A DNA stretch of 64,000 bases from Boswellia sacra (taxonomy: Eukaryota; Streptophyta; Magnoliopsida; Sapindales; Burseraceae), in contig SNVD02003253.1 of the NCBI GenBank assembly GCA_013180625.2, forward strand, positions 1-64,000, given 5' to 3'. The notes beneath the pieces were generated by a model. It was not told the DNA's origin, did not search any database, and saw only the letters and a list, made by a program, of their open reading frames with translations. Position numbers and translations under genes: made by a program. Shown piece after piece: positions 12,567-25,259 of this stretch (positions are counted from its first letter, which is position 1; the number at the start of each line of letters is the position of its first letter).

Positions 12567-14608
12567 ATTGTTTAACAGTTGGGTTTGTGCTTTATAAAAG
12601 TCGGGAACGGTAATACAATTTGTCGGAAAAGTGTGATTCCACTTCCCAACCCTACGGTCACTCCTTCATCCTCGTGTACGCACCCTCTGTGAGAAACATT
12701 AGCTAATTATTAATCTATTTTCAATCGATACACCAAATCTAATTTTTTCCTGCATACTATACCATAAAAATCTAATTTTTTGACACGTGAAAATTTTTAA
12801 TAGATATTTAACCATTTTTGTACATTAATATGACAATAAAAAATTTTTATTTTGACATGTGAAATTTTTAATATATGTTTCACTATTTTTATACATCAAT
12901 ATGACAAAAAATTTAGGAAATTAGTTTTTTCTTAATTTTTGACATGTGAAAATACTTTTTCGGAATACATCTTTTATAATTCAGGATCACGCTTTATATA
13001 AGTCGAAAATTTTAATACAATTAGTGGGGAAGAACTAAGATTCCTTTCCTATGATAAATAGCAACACTGTTATTGTCATGGACACACCTTCTGTAGTTGG
13101 AATCACCAAATTACCTCTCCGGTTACGGTTGATACACAAAATTTCTATCGCAGTTCCGATCTTTTATAAGTTTTAAAAATGCCCCTTTGACCACTCAGGA
13201 TTGGGCTTTATACGAGGCGGGAACAACAATGCAATTAGTCGGGAAAAACTTCTGTTTCGCTCCCTAGCCTCATTGCCATGCCATCATCCTCTCATACGAT
13301 TCCTCTACGAGTGGAAGGAAATTACGTGTCTGTTGTCGACTGATACGCCAAATTTCGGGAAATTTTCAACTTGTATATGTCTCAGGAACGCCGCTTTGAT
13401 TACTTGGTATCGCGCTTTATAGGAGTCAAGAACAATAAGAAATTTAGTCGGGAACGCCCCTTTTATTACTAGGGATCGCTCTTTATACGTGTCGGGAACA
13501 ACAATACATTTGTCGGGACTGCCCCTTTTACTACTCAGGATCACGCTTTGTTCTAGTCGGGAACAACAATACCATTTATTGATCGTTGTTTAACAATTGG
13601 GTTTGTGCTTTATAAAAGTCGGGAACGATAAAACAATTTGTTGAAAAAGTGTGATTCCACTCCCCGGCCCTGCGGCTGCTCCCTCATCCTCATTTACGCA
13701 CCCTCCGTGAGAAAAATCAGCATTAATAATATATTTTTGATGGATATGTCAAATATAATTTTTTCATGCATACAATATCATAAAAATCTAATTTTTTGAC
13801 ATGTGAAAATTTTTAATATATACTAACTATTTTTGTGCATTAATAGGACAATAAAAAATGATTATTTTGACATGTGAAATTTTTAATGTATGTTTCACTA
13901 TTTTTATACATCAATATGATAAAAAATGTAGGAAATTAGTTTTTTTTTCTTAATTTTTGACATGTGAAAATACTTTCTCGGAATACATTTTTTACAATTA
14001 AGGATCACGCTTTATATAAGTCGAAAATGTTGATACAATTAGTGGGGAAGAACTATGATTCCTTTCCCCCGGTAAATAGCAACACTGTTGTTGTCATGTA
14101 CACGCCCTCTGCAGTTGAAATCGCCAAATTACCTCTCCGGTTACGGTTGATACACAAAACTTCTATCGCAGTTCCGAACTTTTTTATAAGTTTCGGAAAT
14201 GCCTCTTTGACCACTCGGGATTGCGCTTTATACGAGGCGGGAACAATAATGCAATTAGTCGGGAACAATTTCGGTTCCGCTCCCTAGCCTCATCACCATG
14301 CCATTATCCTCTCGTACACATATCTTCCTCTGTGAGTGGAAAGGCAAAATTACATGTCCATTGCCGACTAATACACCAAATTTTGGGAAGTTTTCGACTT
14401 GTATATGTCTCGGGAACGCCACTTTGACTCTTGGGATCATGTTTTATACGAGTCAGGAACAACAATAAATTTAGTCGGAGCGCCCCTTTTATCACTAGGG
14501 ATCGCTCTTTATACGAGTCGGGAACAACAATACATTTGTCAGGAAAGCCCTTTTTACTATTCGAGATGGCGCTTTATTCGAGTCAGGAAAAACAATACCA
14601 TTTATTAA
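12567..14608. repeat. ~1.02-kb direct tandem duplication
   Basis: Copy A (12567-13583) and copy B (13584-14608) align along their length. The pairs gggtttgtgctttataaaag, aggatcacgctttatataag and ttgtatatgtctc are offset by 1017, 1018 and 1028 bases. Both copies contain a unique-looking AT-rich half and a half made of degenerate 65-bp units. Small indels show that the duplication is not recent. Confidence 0.85.
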
Positions 14609-14870
14609 GAACACCCCTTTTACCAATCGAAATCGTGCTTTATACAAGTCAGGAAAAACAATACATTTAGTCGGGAATGCCTCTTTCACCACACGGGATC
14701 GCGCTTTATACAAGTTGGTAGCAATAGTACATTTAGTGAGGAACGCCCCTTTTGCTACTTGGGATCGCGTTTTGTTGTAGTCCGGAACAGCAATACATTT
14801 AATCAAGAACGTCTTTTTTACCATTCAGGATCGTGCTTTATACGAGTTTAGAATAGCAATACATTTAGTC
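13180..14870. repeat. 65-bp minisatellite array
   Basis: The unit reads approximately gggatcgcgctttatacgag, then tcgggaacaacaatacattt, then agtcgggaacgccccttttaccact, with a 65-66 bp period. About four units lie in 13180-13560 and seven to eight in 14200-14870. Because the period is close to a multiple of three, one minus-strand frame (14495-14824) reads through the array as 22-residue repeats, which looks incidental. The array ends at tagtcctatagtg. It could be a subterminal array of an unrecognised transposon or a small satellite. Confidence 0.8.
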
Positions 14871-14879
14871 CTATAGTGT

Positions 14880-15480
14880 TGCACGGGACTCCTTGTCTCA
14901 TGAGTTGAAGAAAAGCCAAAGGAGGTTGGGACTCATAATCCTCTCATTCTTCTAAAATTGTTCCAAACAATAGGCTAGCATAATTAGCCTCAAAAAATAA
15001 TCTAATCCCATCCTTGGCCTGGTTCATAAAGGGTAAGCACTTATCTTGTATTACTAAATAATATATTTATTTTTAACAATACAAAATAATATAATTATTT
15101 TTAATTTTTAAATAAATTTTAAGTGGACTAACTCACTTGAAAGTGACATTTTTATCCTTATTATAATTAAAATATATAAAAAAAAACAAATGTCTAAACC
15201 TCAAAAATTAAATAGTTTACAAAATTAAATCAAAATATCAAGAATAATTTATGCTAAGGTTTCATATTATAAAAATACATATTTAGGGGGTGTTTGGTAT
15301 GGGGGTTTAGTTTTATGGGAATGGGGTTCACATTTCTGGGAAAGTGAAATCTAGGAATCTAATTCCTAGGAAAGAAACATTACTGTGTTTGGTTACTCAT
15401 AGGAATCTTGTTATTCAATCCTGTGGGGATCAGATTACTATATTTGGCTGTTCGGAGGAATGCGCTAATTTTATTCAATA
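14880..15480. other. Unassigned segment with MITE-like start
   Basis: No coding sequence. At 15287-15320 the words gggggtgtttggtatggggg and later cctaggaatctaattcctagg resemble the starts of Harbinger or hAT type MITEs, preceded by ttta. I could not find the matching right end, so no element is called. Confidence 0.3.
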
Positions 15481-17835
15481 GGTTAGTAATACTATATAAT
15501 GAATTTTTTTTCCAATATGTCATAAATACTTATGCTATTTTTAATGAAATTAATAATTTTGAAGATTTTTAAATAAATATATATATATTATAAAAATGAA
15601 AATAAATAAATAAAATTTAATTTAATTTAAATTTAGTTTACATATAAATTTAGTTTTTATATATCATATTATTTATTTACAATTATTTATCTATAAATAA
15701 ATAAAATATATAATTTATATGATTTATTAGTATTTAATTTACATATAAATTTAAGTTTTTATACATTATATTTTATATATTTTTTAAATTTAAATTTATT
15801 TATAAATAAATATATATATTTATATGAATATTTATTAATTTATATTATTTACTATTATATTTATATAAATATATCTATCTTAAATATTTATATTGTATTA
15901 TTTTATTATTTATATAATTTAATTTAAGGTTAATTTATATATATTATTTTTTACATATTATATTTTTATTTATTAAATTTAATTTTTGTATTTAAATTTA
16001 TTTATAAATAAATATATAAATTTATATGAATATTTAATAATTTATATTATGTGTATTATATTTAAATATAATATATTAATTAATTTATATTATATTAAAA
16101 ATAATACAAATTTTCAAATTTATCTCGACTCCACTCGACACTCGACACTTACATGTCCAGTCGTATCGGATTCACAACCAACATTCGATATCAGTTAATT
16201 TTTGAAAACATCGAGTGTCGGATGATGCATTCGATACTCGACACTATCTTTTATCCGACATGTCGAGTGTCGGATAAGTGGAAGATGTCTCGAACCATGT
16301 ATCCAACACTCGACATGTTGGATGAAAGCTTGTGTCGAGTGTCAGATTATGAATCCGAACTCGAATAATCCGACATCCGACAAAGTCGTATAGTCGGTTG
16401 GAGGTCTCCAACAAACTCAAGAAATCATCCGACACTCAACACTTACGTGTCGAGTCGTGTCGGATTCACAACCGACACTCGATATCATTCTATTTTCGAA
16501 GACATCGAGTGTCGGATGTGCATCTGACACTCGACACTTACATGTCGAGTCTTGTCGAGCTCTATCGAGTGCATCAAATTTTGTCGAGTTTCGTCGAGCG
16601 TTTTGGCAGGTTGCTTGATTTATTTATTATTTTTCTTACCTTTTTGCATCATATTTAACTATAACGGCCTTGTATTTGTAGGTTGAAGCAAATGGCAAGT
16701 GAATTTGGATATTTATTAATTTATATACTATAATGACCTTGTATTATATTCTATATATTTTTAAATTTAAATTTATTTATAAATAAATATATAAATTTAT
16801 ATGAATATTTATTAATTTATATTATGTATATTATATTTATATAAATATATCTATCTTATTTATGTTGTATTATTTTATTATTTATATAATTTAATTTAAA
16901 GTTAATTTATATATATTATTTTTTACATATTATATTTTTATTTATTAAATTTAATTTATTAAATTTAAATTTATTTATAAATAAATATATTTATTTACAT
17001 ATTTATTAATTTATGTATATTATATATTATGCATCAATATAATTATATAATATTAAAAAATAAAATTATTTAATTTAATTTACGTGTCGAGTCTTGTCGA
17101 GCTCTATCGAGTGCATCAAATTTTGTCGAGTTTCGTCGAGCGTTTTGGCAGGTTGCTTGATTTATTTATTATTTTTTTACCTTTTTGCATCATATTTAAC
17201 TATAACGGCCTTGTATTTGTAGGTTGAAGCAAATTGCAAGTGAATTTAGATATTTATTAATTTATATTTAACTATAATGACCTTGTATTATATTCTATAT
17301 ATTTTTAAATTTAAATTTATTTATAAATAAATATATAAATTTATATGAATATTTATTAATTTATATTATGTATATTATATTTATATAAATATATCTATCT
17401 TAAATATTTATGGTGTATTATTTTATTATTTATATAATTTAATTTAAAGTTAATTTATATATATTATTTTTTACATATTATATTTTTATTATTTAATTTA
17501 ATTTTTAAAGTTAAATTTATTTATAAATAAATATATTTATTTACATATTTATTAATTTATATATATTATATATTATGTATCAATATAATTATATAATATT
17601 AAAAAATAAAATTATTGAATTTAATTTAATTTAAATTTAGTTTACATATAAATTTAGTTTTTATATATCATATTATTTATTTACATTTATTTATTTATTA
17701 TTTATAATAAATAAATAAAATATAAAATTTATATTATTTAATTTTTTTTAATTTACATATAATTTTAATTTTTTATATATTATATATTATATATTTTTTA
17801 TATTTATAAATAAATATATAAATTTATATGAATAT
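15480..17835. repeat. Extreme AT-rich tandem-repeat block
   Basis: Apart from the TCGA-motif cluster, this block is almost entirely A and T, with the phrase aatatataaatttatatgaa recurring at about 16010, 16788, 17330 and 17815. A 541-542 bp unit occurs twice in tandem (16543-17084 and 17085 to about 17625), each starting with tgtcgagtcttgtcgagctc and containing ggttgaagcaaa. The earlier part (15600-16110) is a diverged partial copy of the AT-rich portion. There are no credible reading frames. Confidence 0.8.
16127..16600. repeat. Dense TCGA-core motif cluster
   Basis: Within about 470 bases the motif gtgtcgagtgtcgga and its complement tccgacactcgacac appear many times in both orientations, so the block is rich in TCGA and CpG although embedded in nearly pure AT sequence. 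Two longer parts, tgtcgga-ttcacaacc-acattcgatatca and tcggattcacaaccgacact, are near-duplicates about 300 bases apart. The arrangement resembles subterminal protein-binding repeats of a DNA transposon. No transposon ends were identified around it. Confidence 0.7.
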
Positions 17836-17839
17836 TTAT

Positions 17840-18660
17840 CACGGTCAGCAGATGGATAACTGCTCTTGTGTACCACACTGTTCCTTATCTGTAAAATACA
17901 TCACCCACTTCCCCTTCTTGTACAACTTCCTGCACAGCTCTGCCTGCAATACCATGTAAGGCGAAGCACCTGCGATCTAGTCTTTGATCCAGTTCCAGTT
18001 CCTCCGATTACCTCTCGCGTTTGCCCCTATAGATGTGTGAACAGTAACACCAACAACGAAGTTTGAAGCAGGAAAGCCAATCGAGTATGGTTTCCCCCTT
18101 CCTAGCCGCAAGAATTTTGAGTTTTCAACTTATGTCATTTCTTTAATTTTAATTTTTGATTTTTTTTCTTTTTTTGCATCAGCAAGTTTGTTTAACCGGC
18201 TACTCCGGTTGCTCTTCATTTCTCCACACCCGTTAGATTGATCGCACGGCTCAAAAATTAGGCGCATTGAGTGTGCCTGTTGCATGTTAGCTGCGGCTGG
18301 AAGAAAGACAAATCCAGAAGGAAGAAGGAAAGGTGAGGGAGTCACGTGTCTTTAGCATTAATTATAGTCAACATAACGACGTCGTTTACGTTGGTGGCTC
18401 AGTGTAGGTTTGATTTCTAATGCCCTACCCATTACGGTAGTCATACAGTAAGGTGAGTCATAGGTAACTTGATTATCAGATTGGATTTACTCTTATAAAT
18501 TTCATACACGATCTCATTCATATATATATATATATTATTAATTTATTTTTATATGTTATCATTTTTTAAATAAATTGATTTTATATGTTTATTATTTTAA
18601 TTATTTTCTAAAACATCAATTTGTATATAAGAACTCTAAAAAAAGTTCATAACATCAATA
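17840..18660. other. Unassigned sequence with a dispersed repeat
   Basis: No gene recognised. Positions 18231-18299 (cgttagattgatcgcacggc and onward) match 33351-33418 in the same orientation, sharing 'attgatc-cac/gac-g-c-caaaaat-aggcgcattg'. This marks a dispersed repeat family. The rest is low complexity. Confidence 0.5.
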
Positions 18661-18699
18661 TTATTTTATCAATTTACTTTAAGAGATAGTGGATGGCAA

Positions 18700-19459
18700 C
18701 AGGGACAGAGCTAGAATTTTGATTTAGTGGGGGCAATGTCAAGTAATAGTAAGAATTCAAATAATCTACAAATATTAACTTTTTATATTAATTAATAATA
18801 TTTCTCATTTCTTACACACACATATATATCCAAAATTTCATGCCATAGTTATTTAGTTACCAATACAAATTTCACATATATTTTTTGATAGTTTAATTAG
18901 TCAAAAAATAAAACTATCACAATAATGTATAGGTGAATGTTATATTTAAATTGGAAATGTATCTTTTAATTACTAGATAAATATGTAAAAAAATAAAATA
19001 ATCATATCAAATGATATAATTTATCTTTTTTAAATTTTTTTATTAATTTTGTATAAGAAGTTAATCTTATCATACGTAATATAAGAAAATTGTAAAGAAT
19101 CTTAACAAAATATCTAAAGAAACATTTGTTTACAGTTGGGTTTTAAAGCTGTTGGAAGAAATTGTGAATTAATTAGTTATTCACATATAAGAATTCATAA
19201 AAGGCACATAGGATGTTAGATTACATTTTAGAAAATTTAAAATAATAAAGTTAAAATTATAAAACTTTCATTGAATTAGACTTCCTTAGTTTTCTTTTAT
19301 TATGTTTAATTTTAACCTTTATTACATTTAATGTTACTGCAGCAATGGGAGGGCAAGCCAATAATTACACTTTTAGCAACAAATGCAATGTTTAGAATTC
19401 AATGGATTTAGCAGAGAAAAAAATCAGCCCCCACTCGTCCCTTAATGGCACCGTCCCTA
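18700..19459. mobile_element. hAT (Ac-like) MITE
   Basis: The left end cagggacagagc matches the reverse complement of the right end, tagggacggtgc. The C/T difference at the outermost base is the same asymmetry as in maize Ac (CAGGG.../TAGGG...). The flanks are GATGGCAA at 18692-18699 and GATGGCAA at 19460-19467, the 8-bp target duplication of hAT elements. Inner ends share gtgggggc. The 760-bp element has no transposase and is therefore non-autonomous. Confidence 0.9.
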
Positions 19460-20770
19460 GATGGCAACGACATTTAACATGTTTCGAGCTTGTACTTTCA
19501 TTTAGTAATAATTAGATTAAAAACTTAAGACGTAGACAAGGAATTGTGAGGCTAAGTCTAAGATTAAAGAGTAGTAACAATATTTATATAGATTGTGTGT
19601 CAAGTTGATATGAAATTACTTATTTAATATATTATAAAATTTACAATGATGTCAAAGTTATATTTTAGTCTTTTGTGATTATTTATAAAATTTTTAAATG
19701 AGATAAAAAAGATATAGTTTTGATGTATAAAATATTTTGAGTTTCATTTTTTTTCATTTAACTTATAATTAAAATATTTTATAAATTAAAATGTTTTTAC
19801 GTTAGTGATGAAATATCAGCAAGAGGAGAGAGAAAATTAAATCATTGAATGACAATGACAATTCCCACATAATCAATATCTAAGGCAACGTAGCATCTGT
19901 ACACTTTAATCCTAGCATTTCATTATTCTCTTATTAAAGACTATTAGCTCCAGTAAAAATTTATTTAAAAAAAAAAAAGGTGGGGCTTCTAAGCCTACCC
20001 CTATATATATGTTCATGGCTCTGCAACTAGCTTATGTTATATTAATCATCAAATAATTAAATAGGCACGTAGACCTTTTGCAGTTACCTTAATGACATTT
20101 ATGCAAAGCATAAAGGCATGATTATGAAAACAATCTTTTATATAGGATACTATTATGGATATCTTCAATTTTACTATGATCATAAATCATCATAAAAAAA
20201 CCTATTAAGATTAATTCTAATCATTAATTTTGATGGAATGAAGTTATCTGAGAATTAAGAACTTAATTACAAGATAGACCATAGATTAAAAGGTATATAA
20301 AAATTGTAGTTTAATGTCAGTATAAATTAATCAATAAAGGACGAAGGAAATTTTAATAATTTTGATGGAAAATATTGGCCTGACACATGATTTTGAAATT
20401 GAGATATCTTTTTATGACTTTTTATGTTAGTACGTTGGAATAAATATTAAAAACATCAGATTATTTCTAGATTTATTAAAATCTTAAACAATTTTTTTAA
20501 TGTATATAGTCAGAAAGTCTAACAATTATTTTTCTCATTATTATGAAACATTTGTAAATAAAATTATTTTTCTTATAAACTACCCCTAAACAACTTTTTT
20601 TTTAATTTTTTTAAAATGATCATCTCCATGGCACTCCTTGATGGATGAGCCATCACAAACAAAATTTGAAGATGTCTTGACACAAATGTCAATGTTCCTG
20701 TTAATAAAATTAATATAATTAAAACTATGTATAGATAGGACAAAACAATATCGTGTTGTAGGTTTATGGC
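19460..20770. other. AT-rich spacer without gene
   Basis: It contains the right arm of the long-range inverted repeat (19886-20140), and otherwise no recognisable coding or RNA signal. Confidence 0.5.
19886..20140 (-). repeat. Right arm of the long-range inverted repeat
   Basis: This is the reverse-complement partner of 361-647. It shares ttatgttatattaatcatca, attattctcttattaaagac and accttaatgacat with that arm. Confidence 0.75.
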
Positions 20771-21151
20771 TGTTATGGCCACATAAAATTGGGATTTGAA
20801 TAGTCCAAAACACAAATAGTATGTCTGATACTGAAGGCCACTATCTAGGCTCGTTATCTAAGTCCCACAGTAACTCCTCCTAATGTCTATATAAACCCTC
20901 TTAAAGTTCACTCGAGGTATGTGCGTTTTTCTAAACTCACACTCCCACTAGAAATCCTTACTCCTCAGAGCTTCTCTCTCTGGAAAGCTCACTTAGAGAA
21001 TTTTAATGTGCCAGAAACTAACTTGAGCGTTGGAAGGTTCTTGCTGACATCATCGTTGATGCCCTTGAGTTTTTTTTTTGTTTTAAGATTTTGACCTGCC
21101 GATCTGCTTGAGGCCCAGGCCACTTTTTGATCATATAAAAATCGTGCATCA
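20771..21151 (+). repeat. 5' LTR of the gag-only gypsy element
   Basis: It runs from tgttatggccacataaaatt to cgtgcatca and matches 32229-32610. A TATA-like tctatataaaccc lies at about 20886, and long pyrimidine runs follow. Confidence 0.8.
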
Positions 21152-21155
21152 ATAG

Positions 21156-21174
21156 TTGGTGCAGTCTGTGGGGA
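21156..21174 (+). promoter_or_regulatory. Primer-binding site
   Basis: The sequence ttggtgcagtctgtgggga starts four bases after the LTR. It resembles the tggcgccgtctgtggg type of site in plant gypsy elements. Which tRNA primes it was not determined. Confidence 0.6.
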
Positions 21175-22650
21175 TAACAATTTAAACCTACTTAGTCGTT
21201 AATCCTATTCAAACTTAGTCACTCACCATGAGCCACTCTACCCAACACTTAAGCTCAAAAAAGTGGAAGAGATTGAAGTTGAAGCTTCTCCCAAGCCTCA
21301 AAAGAGCACTTAACCTTGGAAGGGCTTTGGTAATATCATCTGGAAGGGCCCTCGACTTCACACAACCCAAACCACTGCCTAAAAGGCCAATGTAGCTCAA
21401 GAAAAGTAGGATAACCACCATGGAGCTGATTTTGCAGAACCTTACAGAATAGACGAGGAGTACGGTTGCCCTTTTCAACCAAGCTTTTAGTCAAGGCACT
21501 CAATAGTTGAGAAATGTCATGACTAGCAACTTGGCTAATATGGGTGGACACCATAACCTCGTCATCCATACCACAAGACTACCTATCCAAACCAAATAGA
21601 AACCTACTCCTTGTGTTGTTCATAGAGAGTTTGATGGGCCAGATCTCACTTTTCTTAGCCAAACAGCGCCTAAACAACAGTTAGGAATGTTTGACCTGCG
21701 CCGTACTTTACAAAAGAAACGTCAAGCGAGTATTGAATAAAAGGCAAAAAGAAACAACAATGATTGTCCTGTTTATTCTTACAATGGCCCTTATGCCCCG
21801 AATGGTAGCCATCAATCAAAGAGAATTTTCCTTGAGTGCCTACATGAAAGCAGTAGTCAGCACACAGAGAAAGGTTGACATTGTTCAGAAGAGATATTAG
21901 ATAACCACTATGTTGAGCTCTAACAAGAAATGAGTGAAAAAGTTCATAAACTAGGGAGAATGATAAGATATTATATAAAAAAAGGAGGTTGCTTGTCCTC
22001 AATGGTAGTCTCCCTTCTAAAAAGGAAACCTTGAGGGAAAGGTATTTGTGTGGTTTCTTGATGCCCCAGATTGAGCTCTTCCAAGGGACAACTGATCCTC
22101 GACAAGACATAGACTTCTTTATGGCACACATGGAGATGCAACAAGTCTCAAGCGCTATCATGTGCAGAACTTTTGATCTCGCTGTAGGAGGTTAAATTAA
22201 ATAATGGTACAGGAGACTACCTGCTGCATCCATCTCTAACTTCGATGATTCAAAATTTCATCACTTATTTTGGCAACCTAAAAGTGAGGAGTCGACTAGC
22301 TCAAAGCCTCCTCTCAATCAAGCAAGGCCACAACGAATCACTTTGACTGTTTGTGGATAGGTACCAACATGAGGTTGCCGAAGTAGACCAGTTCAATGAT
22401 GGATATGCCTTCCAAGGATTGGTCCAAAGAATCAAAGGTGACTTCCCCTTGGCATGGGAATTCTTGGTTAATCTCCCACGCTTTTACCAAAAGGCATTAC
22501 TTAAGGTGTCGAACCACGCTAATGCTGAAGAGATCTACCAGGCAAACTACCTTGGGAAAATTCCAACTATACTTTTCCCTCATCACACATATAATTTTCC
22601 ATTGGAAAACCAAATGAGAGAACATAGGGATAAAGATAGACGGTCATTTT

Positions 22651-24420
22651 TGTTGACCCAGGTATGGCAACCCAAGAGGGGGGGTGAATTGGGTTTCTAT
22701 TTATCAAAACGGATTTAGAAAACTTTTCTTGAAAGATCAAAATTATATAACTCTTTCTTTGAGAATGAAGGTGAAGAAGATGAAATTAGAATTTATCAAA
22801 GATGCAATCAAAAGAATAATAATGATGAACAATCACACGTGCAAGTAAATGTAAAGAGGAAAGGGATAGAGAGAGTGCAAACTCAATTTATGTGGTTCGG
22901 CAAACCTTACCTACGTCCACGGGCTCCTAGCTCCACAAGCTAGGCTTCCACTAAGTTGTAGAAATCTTTACAACTTGCTTGATGAACAACCTCACCAAGA
23001 CTTTTTCCTTCAACCCTTGTAACACCACATCAAGAGTTCTTCTTGATGAACAACCTCACCAAGACAACTTCCTTCAACTCTTGATAACACCACACCAAGA
23101 GTTCTTCTTGATGAACAACCTCACCAAGGCAACTTCCTTCAACTCTTGATAACACCACACCAAGAGTTCTCTTGATGAACAACCTCACCAAGGAAAGAGT
23201 TCTCTCAAGGATAACTTTTATCCTTTACAAGAAGATCTCACTCTCATCACAATACAAGAACAAAGATAATTTTTACAACAAAAGTATAACTCTCTTCAAA
23301 GAGTAGATAAATAATATAAAAGCTCTCTAGACTTGATATTTCTCTTGCTTTTGCTTGATAAAATGCTTCTCTTGCACTTGTTGAATGCATGGGAGAATGG
23401 CTCCTTTTATAGGCAAATGAGATGAACTTAATCAAGTGAAGACACCATCTCCAAATTTTCTGCCTATCATAAAAACCATAATCTTGTCTTCCCTTTTTGT
23501 CAATGTTCCGTTTGAAATTTGAAAATCTGCAAAACATGAAAGATCTGCACATTTGAATAAGCTTTCCAACGCATCGAGAATCAAGTCATTTGGATATCTG
23601 TAGCTCAAGATATGGCCAAAACACCATTCGGTGCTCATGTGACTTGATTTTTCCTCCATGTGTCAGTCCACCGCTTGAATGATAATTCTGTCAGCCTTCT
23701 GTTTGAAATTTTGAATTTCTTCAAAACATAAAAGATCTTTATATTTGAATAAGATTTTCAAAACATTAAGAATCAAAGAATTTGGATATCTCTATCTTAA
23801 GATATGGCCAAAACACCATTCGGTGCTCATGTGAGTTGATTTTTCTTCTCTGTGTCAGTCCACCGAATTGCATGTCAATTATGTCAGCCTTCCATTTGAA
23901 ATTTGAATTTCTTCAAAAAATATGAAATGTGCCCATTAAGTCATCTTTCTAATGCCACAAGAATCAAGTCATTTTGATTTTTCTAGCTCAAGATATGTCC
24001 AAAAGAGTATTCGGTGCTCATGTCAGCTGCTTCCATTTGTCTTTCAACTTGCATGATGATTTGGACATCTTACACTTAAAATTTGAATTTCTTTAAAACA
24101 TATGAAATGTTATAAATTGAGTAAGCTTTCCAAAGGCTCAAGAATCACATAATTTGGGCATTTGTAGAAAATATATGACCAATTGATTGAACATTGCTCA
24201 TGTGTCACATTTCCTTGAATCAAACCTTGTTCTTAAACTTTGGTGCCTTTAACATGTAGTCTTCTCCTTAGCTTCAACACTTCATTTTAATAAGCCTCTT
24301 CTTGATTTTATAATTATTTCAATGATATTACTCTTGCACATAAATAAACATGTTAGTAAATCTCAATTAATCAATGTGTATTGTTATCATCAAAATTATC
24401 ATGTAGCCTTAGGGCTAACA
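22651..24420 (-). repeat. Copia 3' LTR
   Basis: It is 1770 bp and highly similar to 27403-29175 and to the solo LTR at 56862-58699. It contains about four copies of a 65-bp minisatellite (22978-23200, unit starting cttgatgaacaacctcacca). Confidence 0.92.
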
Positions 24421-24434
24421 ATCTCCCCCTTTTT
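24421..24434 (-). promoter_or_regulatory. Copia polypurine tract
   Basis: On the minus strand aaaaagggggagat directly abuts the 3' LTR, the expected plus-strand primer position. Confidence 0.85.
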
Positions 24435-25259
24435 GATGATGACAAACCATTGATTGCTTTAAAATAATATCTAAAATCAAGAATGAAAATAAAATCAAGA
24501 ATAAGCAAAAAGAGGCAATTGTTATGAATATAAGCAATCCAACCATTTCTCCCCCTTTTGTTATCATCAAAAAAATGTAATCAAATTAATTACTCCCCCT
24601 AAATATATTCTCCCCTTAACATATGCTACCATTCAAAAATTATCAAAAAAAAAAATTAAGATATATCCAACATGCCTAATTCTCTTCTAATTATGCAAAA
24701 TCTATCTTGACTAAGGGGTTTAGTCATATTTAGGTCTAGGAACTAATTCCCAAACTTGATTTCTCTCAAATTGGTTCAATTCTTCTTGCATAGCCAAAAT
24801 CCAACTTTCTCATTTTTGGCTTCTTTAAAAGATTTTGGTTCAAATTGAGAGACAAATGCAAAATGATTACAAAAGTTCCTAAAAGAAGATCTAGTTTTCA
24901 TACCTTGTGATGGTTCACCAATAATGAGATCTTTAGGGTGAGCTTTTGCATACCTCCATTCCTTTGGTAATTCTTGAGAAGAATCATTTACTTCCTCAAG
25001 CTTTTCTTGTTGAAGTTGTAATTCATCTTGGCTCTTTTCATCAAGCCTTGATTCCTTGATTTGCCTTTCTACCTCAACAATATCATCATCTAAATTCTTT
25101 GAAGAAATACATTAGTTTCATCAAATTCAACATGCATAGATTCTTCAATAGTAAGAGTCTTTTTGTTAAAAACTCTATATGCTTTACTATGGTTGGAGTA
25201 GCCAACAAAAATTCCAACATCGGCTTTTGCATCAAATTTTCCAAGGTTATCCTTGGTGT
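24435..25259 (-). pseudogene. Copia integrase tail and RT start, decayed
   Basis: Reading leftwards from 25259, the frame continues as LGKFDAKADVGIFVGYSNHS, KAYRVFNKKTLTIEESMHVE and FDETN, the usual C-terminal integrase segment of copia elements. After several stops it gives MRKLDFGYARRIEPI, a degraded form of the 'W..AM..EL..' start of the RT domain. Then the sequence jumps to the polypurine tract. The catalytic RT and RNase H regions have been deleted. Confidence 0.7.

Noticed and set aside
14495..14824. 109-aa minus-strand frame with 22-residue repeats
   Set aside because: It is a by-product of the 65-66-bp minisatellite; neighbouring units in the same array are not open, and there is no known protein of this kind.
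12980..14870. CRISPR-like regular repeats
   Set aside because: The units are contiguous tandem repeats without unique spacers, in a plant genome; they are a minisatellite.
12130..14878. A possible fourth CACTA element ending at tatagtg
   Set aside because: No matching CACTA start with the same subterminal sequence or a TTG target duplication was found upstream.
15287..15480. A complete MITE starting gggggtgtttggtatgggg
   Set aside because: No matching inverted right end or target duplication could be located.
20573..20815. 80-aa minus-strand frame
   Set aside because: It overlaps the start of an LTR, has no recognisable similarity and a biased composition.
21670..22161. 163-aa minus-strand frame
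   Set aside because: It lies antisense to the recognisable gag (QGTTDPRQD, IMCRTF) of the gypsy element and has no family features.
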